Below are positions 4,818 to 12,050 of a DNA stretch of 12,050 nucleotides, in pieces. Each line of letters starts with the position of its first letter. Within the stretch, counting starts at the first letter, position 1. The notes beneath the pieces were generated by a model. It had not been told where the DNA came from. It searched no databases and worked only from the letters and a program-made list of their open reading frames with translations. The DNA is taken from assembly GCA_002481545.1 (NCBI GenBank), contig DLEF01000019.1, positions 1 through 12,050 on the forward strand, in the 5' to 3' direction. The position numbers and the translations under genes are program-made. The stretch comes from Cyanobacteria bacterium UBA7753 (GTDB lineage: Bacteria > Cyanobacteriota > Vampirovibrionia > Gastranaerophilales > Gastranaerophilaceae).

Positions 4818-6062
4818 ATGAAAAAGAAGGTTTTAATAATCGGCAATTCCGCAAAAGAATCAGCACTTGCGAGAGTGTTGTCTGATGAGTTTGAAGTGTT
4901 TGTAGCTCCGGGGAACGACGGAGTAAAAGAATATGCAACTACCATAGATATCAGAGAAAGTAATGTCTATGAATTATTAAACTTTGCACTTGAGAATGAC
5001 ATTCATTTTACGATTGCATGTTCAAACGAAGCAATCAAAAAAAATATTGCGGATTTATTCACTGATAACGGACTGATGATTTTTGCACCGACGGCAGAGG
5101 CTGCAAAATTTGCCATTCAAAAATCGGTCGCAAAGAAGTTGTTTTATAAACTCAATTTACCGACTCCTAAGTTTGCCGTTTATGAAAAGAAAAACCTTGC
5201 AATTGACTATGTAAAAAAATCAGACATGCCTGTAGTTATCAAAACTGATGAACAAAAAACGAAAAATTCCGTTATGGTATGTCCGAGCTTCAATATTGCA
5301 AAATCATATATAGAAGATTGTTATGCCAACAATGAAAACAGAGTGATTATAGAAGAATACGTTTACGGTACGCCGTTTTCATTCTATGTAATAACAGACG
5401 GATATAAGGCTTTGCCTATAGGAAGTGCCCGCGACTATAAGTTCTCACTGGACGGTGACGGCGGAGTATGGACAGAGGGAATGGGAGCTATGATTCCGTT
5501 TACAAAGCTCACTTACGACCACGAAGATTATCTTATGAACGAGGTTGTATATCCGATTATTAACTATATGGCAGCGGATTTGAACCCGTATATGGGCATT
5601 TTGGGATTCGACGGGGTTTTGACTCCGGAAGGTGATATTGCAATAACCGAGTGCAGAACATTCCTGCAAAACCACGACGCGGATGCGATTTTATCACTGA
5701 TTGGCGACGATATTTATAAATTGATGAGTGCCTGCGTTGTAGGTTCATTCTCGGATGATTATGATTATATAGATTTGAAAGACGAGTTTGCCGTAAGCTG
5801 TGTTTTATCCTGCGGGAAAGCCAAAGGCAGTGTAATCCACGGACTTGATGATGTTCAGGACAACACCTGCATAACTCATATCAATACCAAGATAAACGGC
5901 TATACCGAGTATGAAACCATCGGCGGGAGAACAATCGTTATGACAACGACGGCAAAAACAATGTCGCACGCGATGAAGACTCTGACAGAAGACATTGATG
6001 CGATAGAGTTTTTAGGCAAAACCTACAGAAAAGATTTATGCAAATCCCCTGCGTTTATATAA
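4818..6062 (+). CDS. PurD-like ATP-grasp protein with altered active-site motifs
   Basis: This 414-residue protein has the length and order of phosphoribosylamine-glycine ligase (PurD), the ATP-dependent second step of purine synthesis. A pre-ATP-grasp N-domain (1-100) with PGNDG is followed by ATP-grasp (101-310) containing VIIEEYVYGTPFSF (176-189) and GDGGVWTEGMGA (213-224). The C-domain (320-414) ends in GGR (369-371) and FLGKTYRKDL (398-407). Key motifs differ from the enzyme. The N-terminal G-x-G-G-R-E-H is here GNSAKES (9-15), and GDTGPNTGGMG reads GDGGVWTEGMG. The metal-binding E-x-N-x-R-F-G-D-P-E is ECRTFLQNHDADA (278-290), keeping the glutamate but not the asparagine or GDPE. It may be a degenerate or re-purposed paralogue, or a lineage-divergent PurD. 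No other purine gene is adjacent. It has its own promoter and a good ribosome site. Confidence 0.75.
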   Translation: MKKKVLIIGNSAKESALARVLSDEFEVFVAPGNDGVKEYATTIDIRESNVYELLNFALENDIHFTIACSNEAIKKNIADLFTDNGLMIFAPTAEAAKFAIQKSVAKKLFYKLNLPTPKFAVYEKKNLAIDYVKKSDMPVVIKTDEQKTKNSVMVCPSFNIAKSYIEDCYANNENRVIIEEYVYGTPFSFYVITDGYKALPIGSARDYKFSLDGDGGVWTEGMGAMIPFTKLTYDHEDYLMNEVVYPIINYMAADLNPYMGILGFDGVLTPEGDIAITECRTFLQNHDADAILSLIGDDIYKLMSACVVGSFSDDYDYIDLKDEFAVSCVLSCGKAKGSVIHGLDDVQDNTCITHINTKINGYTEYETIGGRTIVMTTTAKTMSHAMKTLTEDIDAIEFLGKTYRKDLCKSPAFI

Positions 6063-6066
6063 AGGC

Positions 6067-6097
6067 TATTCCGATTTTCTCCTCTGACCTCGGAATA
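6067..6097. terminator. Hairpin after the PurD-like gene
   Basis: TATTCCGA (6067-6074) and TCGGAATA (6090-6097) are perfect 8-bp arms around a 15-base loop, starting five bases after the stop codon. No T-run follows, so it is not a classical intrinsic terminator. It may stabilise the transcript's 3' end or help separate it from the SNF2 gene, whose promoter begins at 6126. Confidence 0.35.
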
Positions 6098-6125
6098 TCA
6101 GCATATTTGCATATTAGCGCCAAGC

Positions 6126-6154
6126 TTGATAATTTGCCGTTTTTCTGATAAAAT
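6126..6154 (+). promoter_or_regulatory. Sigma-70-type promoter of the SNF2 gene
   Basis: TTGATA (6126-6131) and TAAAAT (6149-6154) are 17 bp apart. Transcription would start near 6161, followed at once by GGGAG (6168-6172) and a TTG codon at 6180. The TTG inside the -35 box is in frame with the gene and could be mistaken for the start. Confidence 0.6.
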
Positions 6155-6179
6155 TATATGGATTAGTGGGAGTCCTAAT

Positions 6180-9161
6180 TTGGCAGTAGAAGAAACAAGC
6201 AAAAAATTAGATATAGATTTATCGTTTAAAAAGAATAATGTTGATGAGCTGTTTTTCAACTTAAGCGAAAATCCTGACGGTTTTAAGAACAAAGATTTCA
6301 GATATACTCTGAGTCTTATATACCAACTGGTTGAGGATGAGTTTGAAGGGATATTTTTAAGCCCTAATAAACCTGCAAGAAATACAAATTTCTTTTTGAT
6401 AAATGAGAACGATAAACTCACATTCTTTGTTACACCGACTAATAATTTTCAGTATTATTTAAAATCAAAAGGTTCAATGTTCAGAGTTTCGCCAAAAGAA
6501 GTGGACGGCGAAATCGGATATGTTCTGCCTTTGGATTTGGTTTTGGATTACTTCGGCGGATTTGGCGATATTGTTGATTTTTCAGCACTCACCGATACAT
6601 TTGCTTATTTCAACAAGTTGACTCAATTTGTTATGAAACTCGTTGAGAGAATGTATTTCATCCCAACCGTAAAGCGCAGAGGAAACTTTTTCAGAATAGT
6701 TTATGAACCGATTATTTCCAACCAAAAAATCGCAAGAATAATAAATGAGCTTGAACGTTGTATGCCGAAAAACCTTTTCTACAAAGGTGAAACACCGAAG
6801 AATTTTGTAAGAGATTTCGTTCATAATTATTTGAACTATATCGTATATAAGTTTTTGAGTATCAAAAGCTACAGATTTAAAGACGTTAAATCAGGCAACT
6901 ACTTAATCAAAGATTTGGAACAAAAATCGCTGTTCAAAGGCAAAGATATCGCGGAAAACTTTGACCAATGGTTTGATGAATTATATCTCGGTAAATACGA
7001 TGTTATTCCGTATTTCAAGATAAACAAACTTGATGATGATAATTTCGAATTGAAAATTTACATCAAAAACAGAAAATTAAATGAGTCTGTCCTTTTGGAT
7101 GATTTGTATGAGAGAGATAAAGTATGGGATGCGGACAGTGCGGATATTTTGAAGATTGTTGAAAAACAATTAAACTTCGCAAACCGTTATATGCCTGAAT
7201 TGGAACAGTTGTTTGAAGAGGGGAACAATCTCGCCCTTAAACTGAACCTGTCACAGGTTTATAAAATAATCGCACAAACCTCTTATTATCTGCAAAAAGC
7301 GCAGATTGAGGTTATTCTGCCTGAAGAACTTAACAACATTATTATTCCGAGAGCATCTATCAATGCCCGCGTAAAAGCATCACGCTCGGGCGATTTGATG
7401 AATATTTTCAATACGGTATCTACAAGCAAAATTTCGCTTGATGATATCCTTGAATTTAAGTATGAGATTGCTATCGGCGATGAAAAAATGTCAATTGAAG
7501 ACTTCAAAAAATTGGCGGAAGAAAACGACGGTTTGGTTAAATATAAAGGCATGTACGTCCTTGTAGATAAGGAAGACAGTAAGAAATTAACCGAACAAAT
7601 CATGAAGGCTGATCATACCAAGATGACGAGATTGCAACTGCTTCACGCGTCTATGTCGGGCAGATTGCAGGAATATGAATTTAACTATGATGAAGCCTAT
7701 GCAAACGTAATCAAAGACTTTGCAAAATCAGTTGATGTAGAACCGCCAAAGGAATTGAAAGGTACATTGAGACCTTATCAGCAAACAGGTTTAAAATGGC
7801 TTTGGACAAACGTTTCCAAAGGTTTCGGCTGCTGTATGGCTGATGATATGGGGCTTGGTAAAACTATTCAGGTTATTGCGCTTATCCTTAAACTCAAAGA
7901 GGATAACAAACTCAAAGAACCAGTCTTGGTTATTTGTCCTACAACCCTTATGGGGAACTGGATGAAAGAATTGCAGACTTTCGCTCCTAGCTTGAAAGTC
8001 GGCAAATATCACGGATTAGACAGAAAACTCGATACCAAGCTGGATGTTATCTTGACGACTTACGCTATTATGCGTATTGATATTGAAGAGATGAAAAAGC
8101 ACACTTGGGGCATGGTTATCGTCGATGAGGCACAGAACATCAAGAACCCAGATACGGCACAGACTATGTCTATCAAGATACTTAAATCAGATATCAAAAT
8201 AGCTATGACAGGTACACCTGTAGAAAACAGATTGACCGAGTTGTGGAGTATATTTGACTTCATCAATATGGGATATTTGGGAACACTCAAAGAGTTCCAA
8301 AAGAGTTATGCTATTCCGATTGAGAGATTTAAAGAAAAATCAAGAGCTGCAAAACTCAAGATGTCAGTATCTCCGTTCGTTTTGAGAAGATTAAAAACCG
8401 ACAAATCGGTTATCTCCGACTTGCCTGATAAGGTTGTAATCAACGATTACTGCTACTTGACGAAGATTCAGACAATGTTATACGAAAAGACTTTGAACGA
8501 TATGATGTCAACAATTTCGGGAGTTTCGGGCGTAAACAGAAGAGGAAACATCTTCAAGTTGATTACATCTTTAAAACAGATTTGTAACCACCCTTATCAG
8601 TTCTTGAAAACGGGCGAAATGACAAAAGAAATGTCAGGTAAACTGGAAAAATGTGTTGATATTGTATCAAGTATCCTTGAGAACGACGAAAAAACGCTTA
8701 TTTTCACACAGTATAAAGAAATGGGCGATATCTTAACAAGGATTTTGACGGATGAGTTTAATGAAGAACCTTTGTTCTTCCACGGTTCATTGACGGTCGG
8801 ACAACGTGAAAAAATGATTGATACCTTCCAAACTGATGACAGCAAACACATTATGGTATTGTCATTGAAAGCCGGCGGAACAGGGTTGAACCTTACTAAG
8901 GCAACGAACGTAATCCACTATGACCTTTGGTGGAATCCTGCGGTTGAAGAACAGGCAACCGATAGAACGTACCGTATCGGTCAGGATAAGAACGTAATGG
9001 TTCACAGAATGATTACACTGGGAACATTTGAAGAAAAGATTGACGAAATGTTGAAGAGCAAGAAAGAGCTTGCCGATATGGCAGTATTTGAAGGTGAAAA
9101 GATTATCACCGAACTCTCCGACGAGGAAATTTACGAAATATTTACTCTCTCCGCTCTGTAA
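6180..9161 (+). CDS. SNF2-family DNA-dependent ATPase (bacterial type)
   Basis: About 993 residues from the chosen TTG. All Swi2/Snf2 motifs are present: DDMGLGKT (Walker A, K561), VICPTT (Ia), VDEAQ (II, D649), TGTPVENR (III, 677-684), LIFTQYKE (IV), LKAGGTGLNLT (V, about 896-906) and QATDRTYRIGQ (VI, 925-935). These make up RecA-like domain 1 (about 535-720) and the helicase C domain (about 800-960). The first 530 residues are a helical/strand region of the kind found in bacterial SNF2 proteins, without a visible SWIM zinc finger. Such ATPases translocate on double-stranded DNA and displace proteins rather than unwind it; the role here is unknown. The start at TTG 6180 is supported by GGGAG seven bases upstream and by the promoter at 6126-6154. 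The frame stays open upstream to 6063, so TTG 6126 is an alternative. No methylase, nuclease or other defence partner is adjacent. Confidence 0.92.
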   Translation: MAVEETSKKLDIDLSFKKNNVDELFFNLSENPDGFKNKDFRYTLSLIYQLVEDEFEGIFLSPNKPARNTNFFLINENDKLTFFVTPTNNFQYYLKSKGSMFRVSPKEVDGEIGYVLPLDLVLDYFGGFGDIVDFSALTDTFAYFNKLTQFVMKLVERMYFIPTVKRRGNFFRIVYEPIISNQKIARIINELERCMPKNLFYKGETPKNFVRDFVHNYLNYIVYKFLSIKSYRFKDVKSGNYLIKDLEQKSLFKGKDIAENFDQWFDELYLGKYDVIPYFKINKLDDDNFELKIYIKNRKLNESVLLDDLYERDKVWDADSADILKIVEKQLNFANRYMPELEQLFEEGNNLALKLNLSQVYKIIAQTSYYLQKAQIEVILPEELNNIIIPRASINARVKASRSGDLMNIFNTVSTSKISLDDILEFKYEIAIGDEKMSIEDFKKLAEENDGLVKYKGMYVLVDKEDSKKLTEQIMKADHTKMTRLQLLHASMSGRLQEYEFNYDEAYANVIKDFAKSVDVEPPKELKGTLRPYQQTGLKWLWTNVSKGFGCCMADDMGLGKTIQVIALILKLKEDNKLKEPVLVICPTTLMGNWMKELQTFAPSLKVGKYHGLDRKLDTKLDVILTTYAIMRIDIEEMKKHTWGMVIVDEAQNIKNPDTAQTMSIKILKSDIKIAMTGTPVENRLTELWSIFDFINMGYLGTLKEFQKSYAIPIERFKEKSRAAKLKMSVSPFVLRRLKTDKSVISDLPDKVVINDYCYLTKIQTMLYEKTLNDMMSTISGVSGVNRRGNIFKLITSLKQICNHPYQFLKTGEMTKEMSGKLEKCVDIVSSILENDEKTLIFTQYKEMGDILTRILTDEFNEEPLFFHGSLTVGQREKMIDTFQTDDSKHIMVLSLKAGGTGLNLTKATNVIHYDLWWNPAVEEQATDRTYRIGQDKNVMVHRMITLGTFEEKIDEMLKSKKELADMAVFEGEKIITELSDEEIYEIFTLSAL

Positions 9162-9218
9162 TATTTACCGTTACAAACGAATTTCAAATTTTGGTCGGGT
9201 TGGAAACACTTATTATTA

Positions 9219-9247
9219 TTGACAAAAGTCAAAACTTCGACTATTAT
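9219..9247 (+). promoter_or_regulatory. Sigma-70-type promoter of the AAA ATPase gene
   Basis: A consensus TTGACA (9219-9224) and TATTAT (9242-9247) are 17 bp apart, giving a start near 9254 and a leader of about 28 bases. The TTG of the -35 box is in frame with the downstream gene but should not be taken as its start. Confidence 0.65.
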
Positions 9248-9281
9248 AAAGTGGTACTTTAGATTAGTCGGGTTTTTAAAA

Positions 9282-10490
9282 ATGTATAAACAAAGAACAA
9301 TCGAAAAGCATATTATAGACTTGAGTAAACAATTCAAAGTTCTATTAGTTACAGGTGCAAGACAGGTCGGGAAAAGTACTTTACTAAAACATTGCGATAC
9401 CGACAGATTATATGTGACGCTTGATGATTTAAGGGTAAGAGAAATGGCGGTGAATGAGCCTGAATTGTTTTTACAACGATATAAAGCTCCGCTTATTATT
9501 GATGAAATCCAATATGCTCCTCAACTTCTGTCATATATAAAAATGGAAGTTGATAATTCCGATAAAAAAGGGCAATATTGGCTAACGGGCTCTCAGCAGT
9601 TTCATTTAATGCAAAATGTCACCGAATCTTTGGCAGGTCGAGTTGCAATTATCGATTTAGAAGGGTTTTCTCTAAAAGAAATTGATGAAACTGAACAAAT
9701 CCCGTTTTTACCGACGGAAGATTTTATTTCAACTATGAGAAAAACCTCTAAAACACACGATTTAACGAATATATACAATATCATTTGGAAAGGTGCATAT
9801 CCTGAAATTAACGTAAATCTTGATACCGATTGGGAAACTTTTTATAAATCCTATTTAAGAACATATCTTGAAAGAGATATTCGAGACTTAAATGCCGTAA
9901 AAAATGAAATGGATTTTATAAAGTTTTTAAAAGTATTGGCATCAAGAACAGGACAAATGTTGAATTACGCAGATATTGCAAATGAGATAGGAAGTTCAAT
10001 ACCTACAATAAAATCATGGATTTCCATATTAGTTTCTTCCAATATTGTTTATTTATTACAACCGTATTATTCCAATCTGAATAAACGGATAGTTAAAACC
10101 CCTAAAATATATTTTTCCGATACCGGTTTATGTTCGTATCTGACGGGATGGGATAACCCGAAAGTATTGGAAGCGGGGGCAATGAACGGTGCAATATTTG
10201 AAACATTTGTTGTTTCGGAAATAATCAAAAGCTACATTCATAACTCAAAAAATCCTAATATTTTTTATTACAGAGATAAGGATAAAAAGGAAATAGATGT
10301 TATTATAGAAAAAAACGGAAAATTATATCCGATAGAGATTAAAAAATCAGCCAATCCTACAAAAAATATGGTTAAGAATTTTTCGGTTATTCCTGAAGAT
10401 AAATTAGGTTCAGGAGCAGTTATTTGTCTCGCAAAAGAAGATTTTCCGATTACCGATAATATAAGTGCAATCCCTATCAGTTATATATAA
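9282..10490 (+). CDS. AAA ATPase with C-terminal DUF4143 domain
   Basis: 402 residues from the ATG at 9282. The N-terminal AAA domain (about 15-160) has Walker A GARQVGKS (25-32), Walker B PLIIDEIQYAP (70-80) and a sensor-like WLTGSQQF (100-107). A winged-helix-like part (about 205-260) follows. The DUF4143 part includes YFSDTGLCSYLTGW (277-290) and FETFVVSEIIKSY (306-318). It ends with an EID-x(n)-IEIKKS pattern (337-339 and 351-356) that resembles the PD-(D/E)xK nuclease core. This family is common, often multicopy and horizontally spread in anaerobes and archaea, and its role is unproven. No strong Shine-Dalgarno precedes the ATG. An extension to TTG 9219 would place the start in the -35 box. 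The gene is markedly AT-rich compared with the SNF2 gene, which fits transfer. Confidence 0.9.
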   Translation: MYKQRTIEKHIIDLSKQFKVLLVTGARQVGKSTLLKHCDTDRLYVTLDDLRVREMAVNEPELFLQRYKAPLIIDEIQYAPQLLSYIKMEVDNSDKKGQYWLTGSQQFHLMQNVTESLAGRVAIIDLEGFSLKEIDETEQIPFLPTEDFISTMRKTSKTHDLTNIYNIIWKGAYPEINVNLDTDWETFYKSYLRTYLERDIRDLNAVKNEMDFIKFLKVLASRTGQMLNYADIANEIGSSIPTIKSWISILVSSNIVYLLQPYYSNLNKRIVKTPKIYFSDTGLCSYLTGWDNPKVLEAGAMNGAIFETFVVSEIIKSYIHNSKNPNIFYYRDKDKKEIDVIIEKNGKLYPIEIKKSANPTKNMVKNFSVIPEDKLGSGAVICLAKEDFPITDNISAIPISYI

Positions 10491-10548
10491 AGATGCTTAA
10501 ATCATCCTGAAATAAGTTCGGGACAATGATTAAATCAGCATGGTATCT
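10491..10548. terminator. Imperfect inverted repeat between converging genes
   Basis: The core is CCTGAA-ATAAG-TTCGGG (10506-10522), a six-pair stem with one G-T pair. It is extended outwards by ATCAT with ATGAT and by AGATGC with GCAT and ATCT, with bulges. It starts one base after the stop of the AAA gene and ends seven bases before the acyltransferase stop on the other strand. This position suits a bidirectional transcription end. T-runs are short and irregular, so strength is uncertain. Confidence 0.4.
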
Positions 10549-10554
10549 AAATTT

Positions 10555-11562
10555 TTATATTTTAATTTTGCAAACCTTCAATATAAATTTTTCAGATTTA
10601 TAGAAAATAATTCCGAGAGTAACACAAATAAGAATACTCAACGGAATACAGATTGCAAGCGGAATAGTTTTGTCCAAAGGATGACCGATAGGTCGTATTG
10701 CAGCAAAGAACAACATCTGTATCAAATATATATGCCAAGAGGCACGTCCGATGAGTTCCAACAATGCCGTAAAACGGTTATCAATTCTTTTGTCACCGTA
10801 ATTATAATAAATATAAGCAAAGATAGGAAAAATATAAAATGCGGATAACAGAGCGGTTTTACTCCATTTATCAAACGGAAGATACGCCGTTGGACTTTCC
10901 GATGATACAAAAATTGTCAGATATGATACACCAATCATTAGAGAAACTAATAATTTGTTTGTACTTATTTTATCCTTTTTTAAAACTAGCCAAGAGCCGA
11001 GTGCAACAAAGAATAAATATCTAAAACAGAGTTGTCGGTACATAAAACTGTTTAAATTTAAGAAATATTGGACATATTCTATAAATAATTGAAAAGCAAA
11101 TACAGACCAAAGCCCCTTTTCTCCAAATTTTTTAAGAACATAAAATATTATCGGAAAAATCAAAATAATTTGGAGCATAACAGGGTAATAATAACTCCCG
11201 GGACCGACTCCGCCATTAATATATGCCGTTGTAAAATGATGATGTTGAATATTTCTTATATTAAAAAACCACTCAATAAGCAAAATAACCATAAACGGAA
11301 GTGTTAATCTCACATATCTGTGTACAAAGGTTTTTATATAATCTTTTACACAAATAAACGGTCTTATTAGAGCCGAATTTGTATAATTAAACCCTGTTAT
11401 CAGCATAAAGATAGGAACTGCCATCCCTATACAAAACACAAAGAAAATATTATTTTGAGTATATGGAGTATGATTATGTAAAATTATAACCATAATAATT
11501 GCGACAGCCTTTAGTATGTTTATAAACTGATAAGATTTTCTTTTCTTAACTTCTTCCACCAA
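10555..11562 (-). CDS. Acyltransferase-3 family membrane protein
   Basis: About 335 residues with roughly ten membrane helices, of the acyltransferase-3 type that O-acylates cell-surface sugars. The N-terminus fits the family: YQFINILKAVAIIMVIILHNH (11-31) has the first helix ending in the conserved histidine (H29). The FMLITGFNY segment (52-60) matches the second-helix pattern. A basic loop with R82 and R85 (HRYVRL) follows. The cytoplasmic tail is short and basic. Acyl donor and acceptor cannot be told. No ATG is available near the start; the frame opens with adjacent TTG (11562) and GTG (11559) codons after a TAA, with GGGA about eight bases upstream of the TTG. No glycosyltransferase cluster is adjacent, so it is a stand-alone or transferred gene. 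Confidence 0.85.
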   Translation of the reverse strand: MVEEVKKRKSYQFINILKAVAIIMVIILHNHTPYTQNNIFFVFCIGMAVPIFMLITGFNYTNSALIRPFICVKDYIKTFVHRYVRLTLPFMVILLIEWFFNIRNIQHHHFTTAYINGGVGPGSYYYPVMLQIILIFPIIFYVLKKFGEKGLWSVFAFQLFIEYVQYFLNLNSFMYRQLCFRYLFFVALGSWLVLKKDKISTNKLLVSLMIGVSYLTIFVSSESPTAYLPFDKWSKTALLSAFYIFPIFAYIYYNYGDKRIDNRFTALLELIGRASWHIYLIQMLFFAAIRPIGHPLDKTIPLAICIPLSILICVTLGIIFYKSEKFILKVCKIKI

Positions 11563-11687
11563 TTATTTTCCCATTTTGCTGTAAGGACTATGTCTTACAA
11601 TTATCGGGGTAACCAATATCATTTACCCATGCCTTCTGTCATAATACGCTGACAACCTGTAATAATATTAGAACAATAATTATATTA
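11563..11687. promoter_or_regulatory. Divergent intergenic region with two small hairpins
   Basis: This stretch separates the minus-strand acyltransferase from the plus-strand regulator. It holds TGTAAG-N8-CTTACA (11580-11599) and GGGTAA-N10-TTACCC (11607-11628). Such pairs could be operator half-sites for the neighbouring XRE regulator. A weak -35-like CTGACA is at 11649-11654 without a good -10 partner. Confidence 0.3.
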
Positions 11688-11963
11688 ATGCAAGACAGAA
11701 GACAAGAATTACAAATAGCAATAGCAAAGGTTGTGAAATCGCACCGAACGAAATCCATCACAAAAAGTGCGGATGAGATTGGTATGGGAAAATCCATCTG
11801 GGCGGATTTGGAAAACGGGATAAAAGATCCGCAGTTTTCAACACTCTGGCGAATAGCGGAAGGGTTGGATATAAAACTGCATGATTTAGTGATTGAGATA
11901 GAGGAGGAGCTTGGCGAAAATTTTTCCTTTCTCGAAGACACCCCATCAAAAGATAAAAAATAG
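11688..11963 (+). CDS. Small XRE-type helix-turn-helix regulator
   Basis: This is a 91-residue protein, nearly all of it one Cro/C1-type helix-turn-helix (about 5-68). Helices 2 and 3 are ITKSADEIGMGKSIWADLEN (24-43), continuing to GIKDP, the usual S-x-x-x-x-x-E-N-G-x-x-x-P pattern of XRE proteins. Helices 4 and 5 are FSTLWRIAEGLDIKLHDLV (50-68). The last 20 residues are acidic then lysine-rich, with no sensor or peptidase domain. The ATG has no clear Shine-Dalgarno. It probably binds palindromic operators as a dimer and may control itself or the divergent acyltransferase. A restriction-modification controller or orphan regulator is also possible. Confidence 0.85.
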   Translation: MQDRRQELQIAIAKVVKSHRTKSITKSADEIGMGKSIWADLENGIKDPQFSTLWRIAEGLDIKLHDLVIEIEEELGENFSFLEDTPSKDKK

Positions 11964-12009
11964 ACAGGATTAAATAAAGTAAAAATTTTATGAATATTTA
12001 AACATTAAG

Positions 12010-12019
12010 TAACATGTTA
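12010..12019. repeat. TAACATGTTA palindrome downstream of the XRE gene
   Basis: A perfect 10-bp palindrome lies 47 bases after the stop codon. A related GTTATGTTCCA (12029-12039) follows ATGTTATTCCA (12014-12024), so two similar TTCCA-ended units sit in tandem near the right edge. They are too short to assign a role. Confidence 0.25.
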
Positions 12020-12050
12020 TTCCAAAAGTTATGTTCCATTTTTTCTTTTC

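Noticed and set aside
9190..9207. Second copy of the GTCGGATT palindrome
   Set aside because: Only GGTCGGGTT is present, with no matching second arm.
6180..10490. Defence system made of the SNF2 and AAA genes
   Set aside because: Each has its own promoter, base composition differs between them, and no methylase, phospholipase-type nuclease or other known partner is adjacent.
10540..11307. Plus-strand open frames within the acyltransferase region
   Set aside because: They are shadows of the membrane protein on the other strand, with low-complexity composition and no ribosome sites.

Overview
The window is AT-rich double-stranded bacterial DNA using the standard code, with sigma-70-type promoters and Shine-Dalgarno sites of AAGGA or GAGG type in front of several genes. 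The gene content (a solo SpmA-SpmB pair, a LeuD-type hydratase subunit, a PurD-like ATP-grasp protein, a bacterial SNF2 ATPase) fits a low-GC anaerobe. A gut lineage such as Gastranaerophilales/Vampirovibrionia or a Firmicute is possible, but nothing here fixes the taxon. There is no rRNA, tRNA or CRISPR array that I can see.

Left edge (1-1860) looks accessory. A truncated reading frame on the minus strand runs off position 1 and stops just where an array of six 17-bp GACA/TGTC-ended sites begins (67-222). This array resembles the multi-site ends of transposons. It is followed by a promoter with a perfect palindrome inside its spacer (256-286), then by a minus-strand gene with an ADP-ribosyltransferase-like C-terminal half (424-1191). 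Next comes a minus-strand S24/LexA-type peptidase domain (1307-1756) that has lost its helix-turn-helix and starts inside a palindromic repeat.

Middle (1870-9161) looks like ordinary chromosome. spmA and spmB overlap on the plus strand. They meet a minus-strand zinc-ribbon gene tail to tail, and the two converging coding regions overlap by 62 bp. Upstream of the zinc-ribbon gene on the minus strand are a LeuD/aconitase-type small subunit and an unrecognised 220-residue protein. From a divergent promoter region at 4687-4817 the plus strand carries a PurD-like protein with altered ligand-binding motifs, then a 993-residue SNF2 ATPase with its own promoter.

Right edge (9219-12050) looks accessory again and more AT-rich. 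It has an AAA/DUF4143 ATPase with its own promoter, an inverted repeat between converging genes, a membrane acyltransferase-3 on the minus strand, and a small XRE-type regulator.

The genes do not form one obvious pathway. I find no convincing new multi-gene system. The most unusual signals are the site array at 67-222, the ADP-ribosyltransferase-like gene beside it, the HTH-less S24 protein born in a repeat, and the degenerate PurD. In two genes (SNF2 and AAA) an apparent TTG start is actually the -35 box of a good promoter, so I moved both starts downstream.
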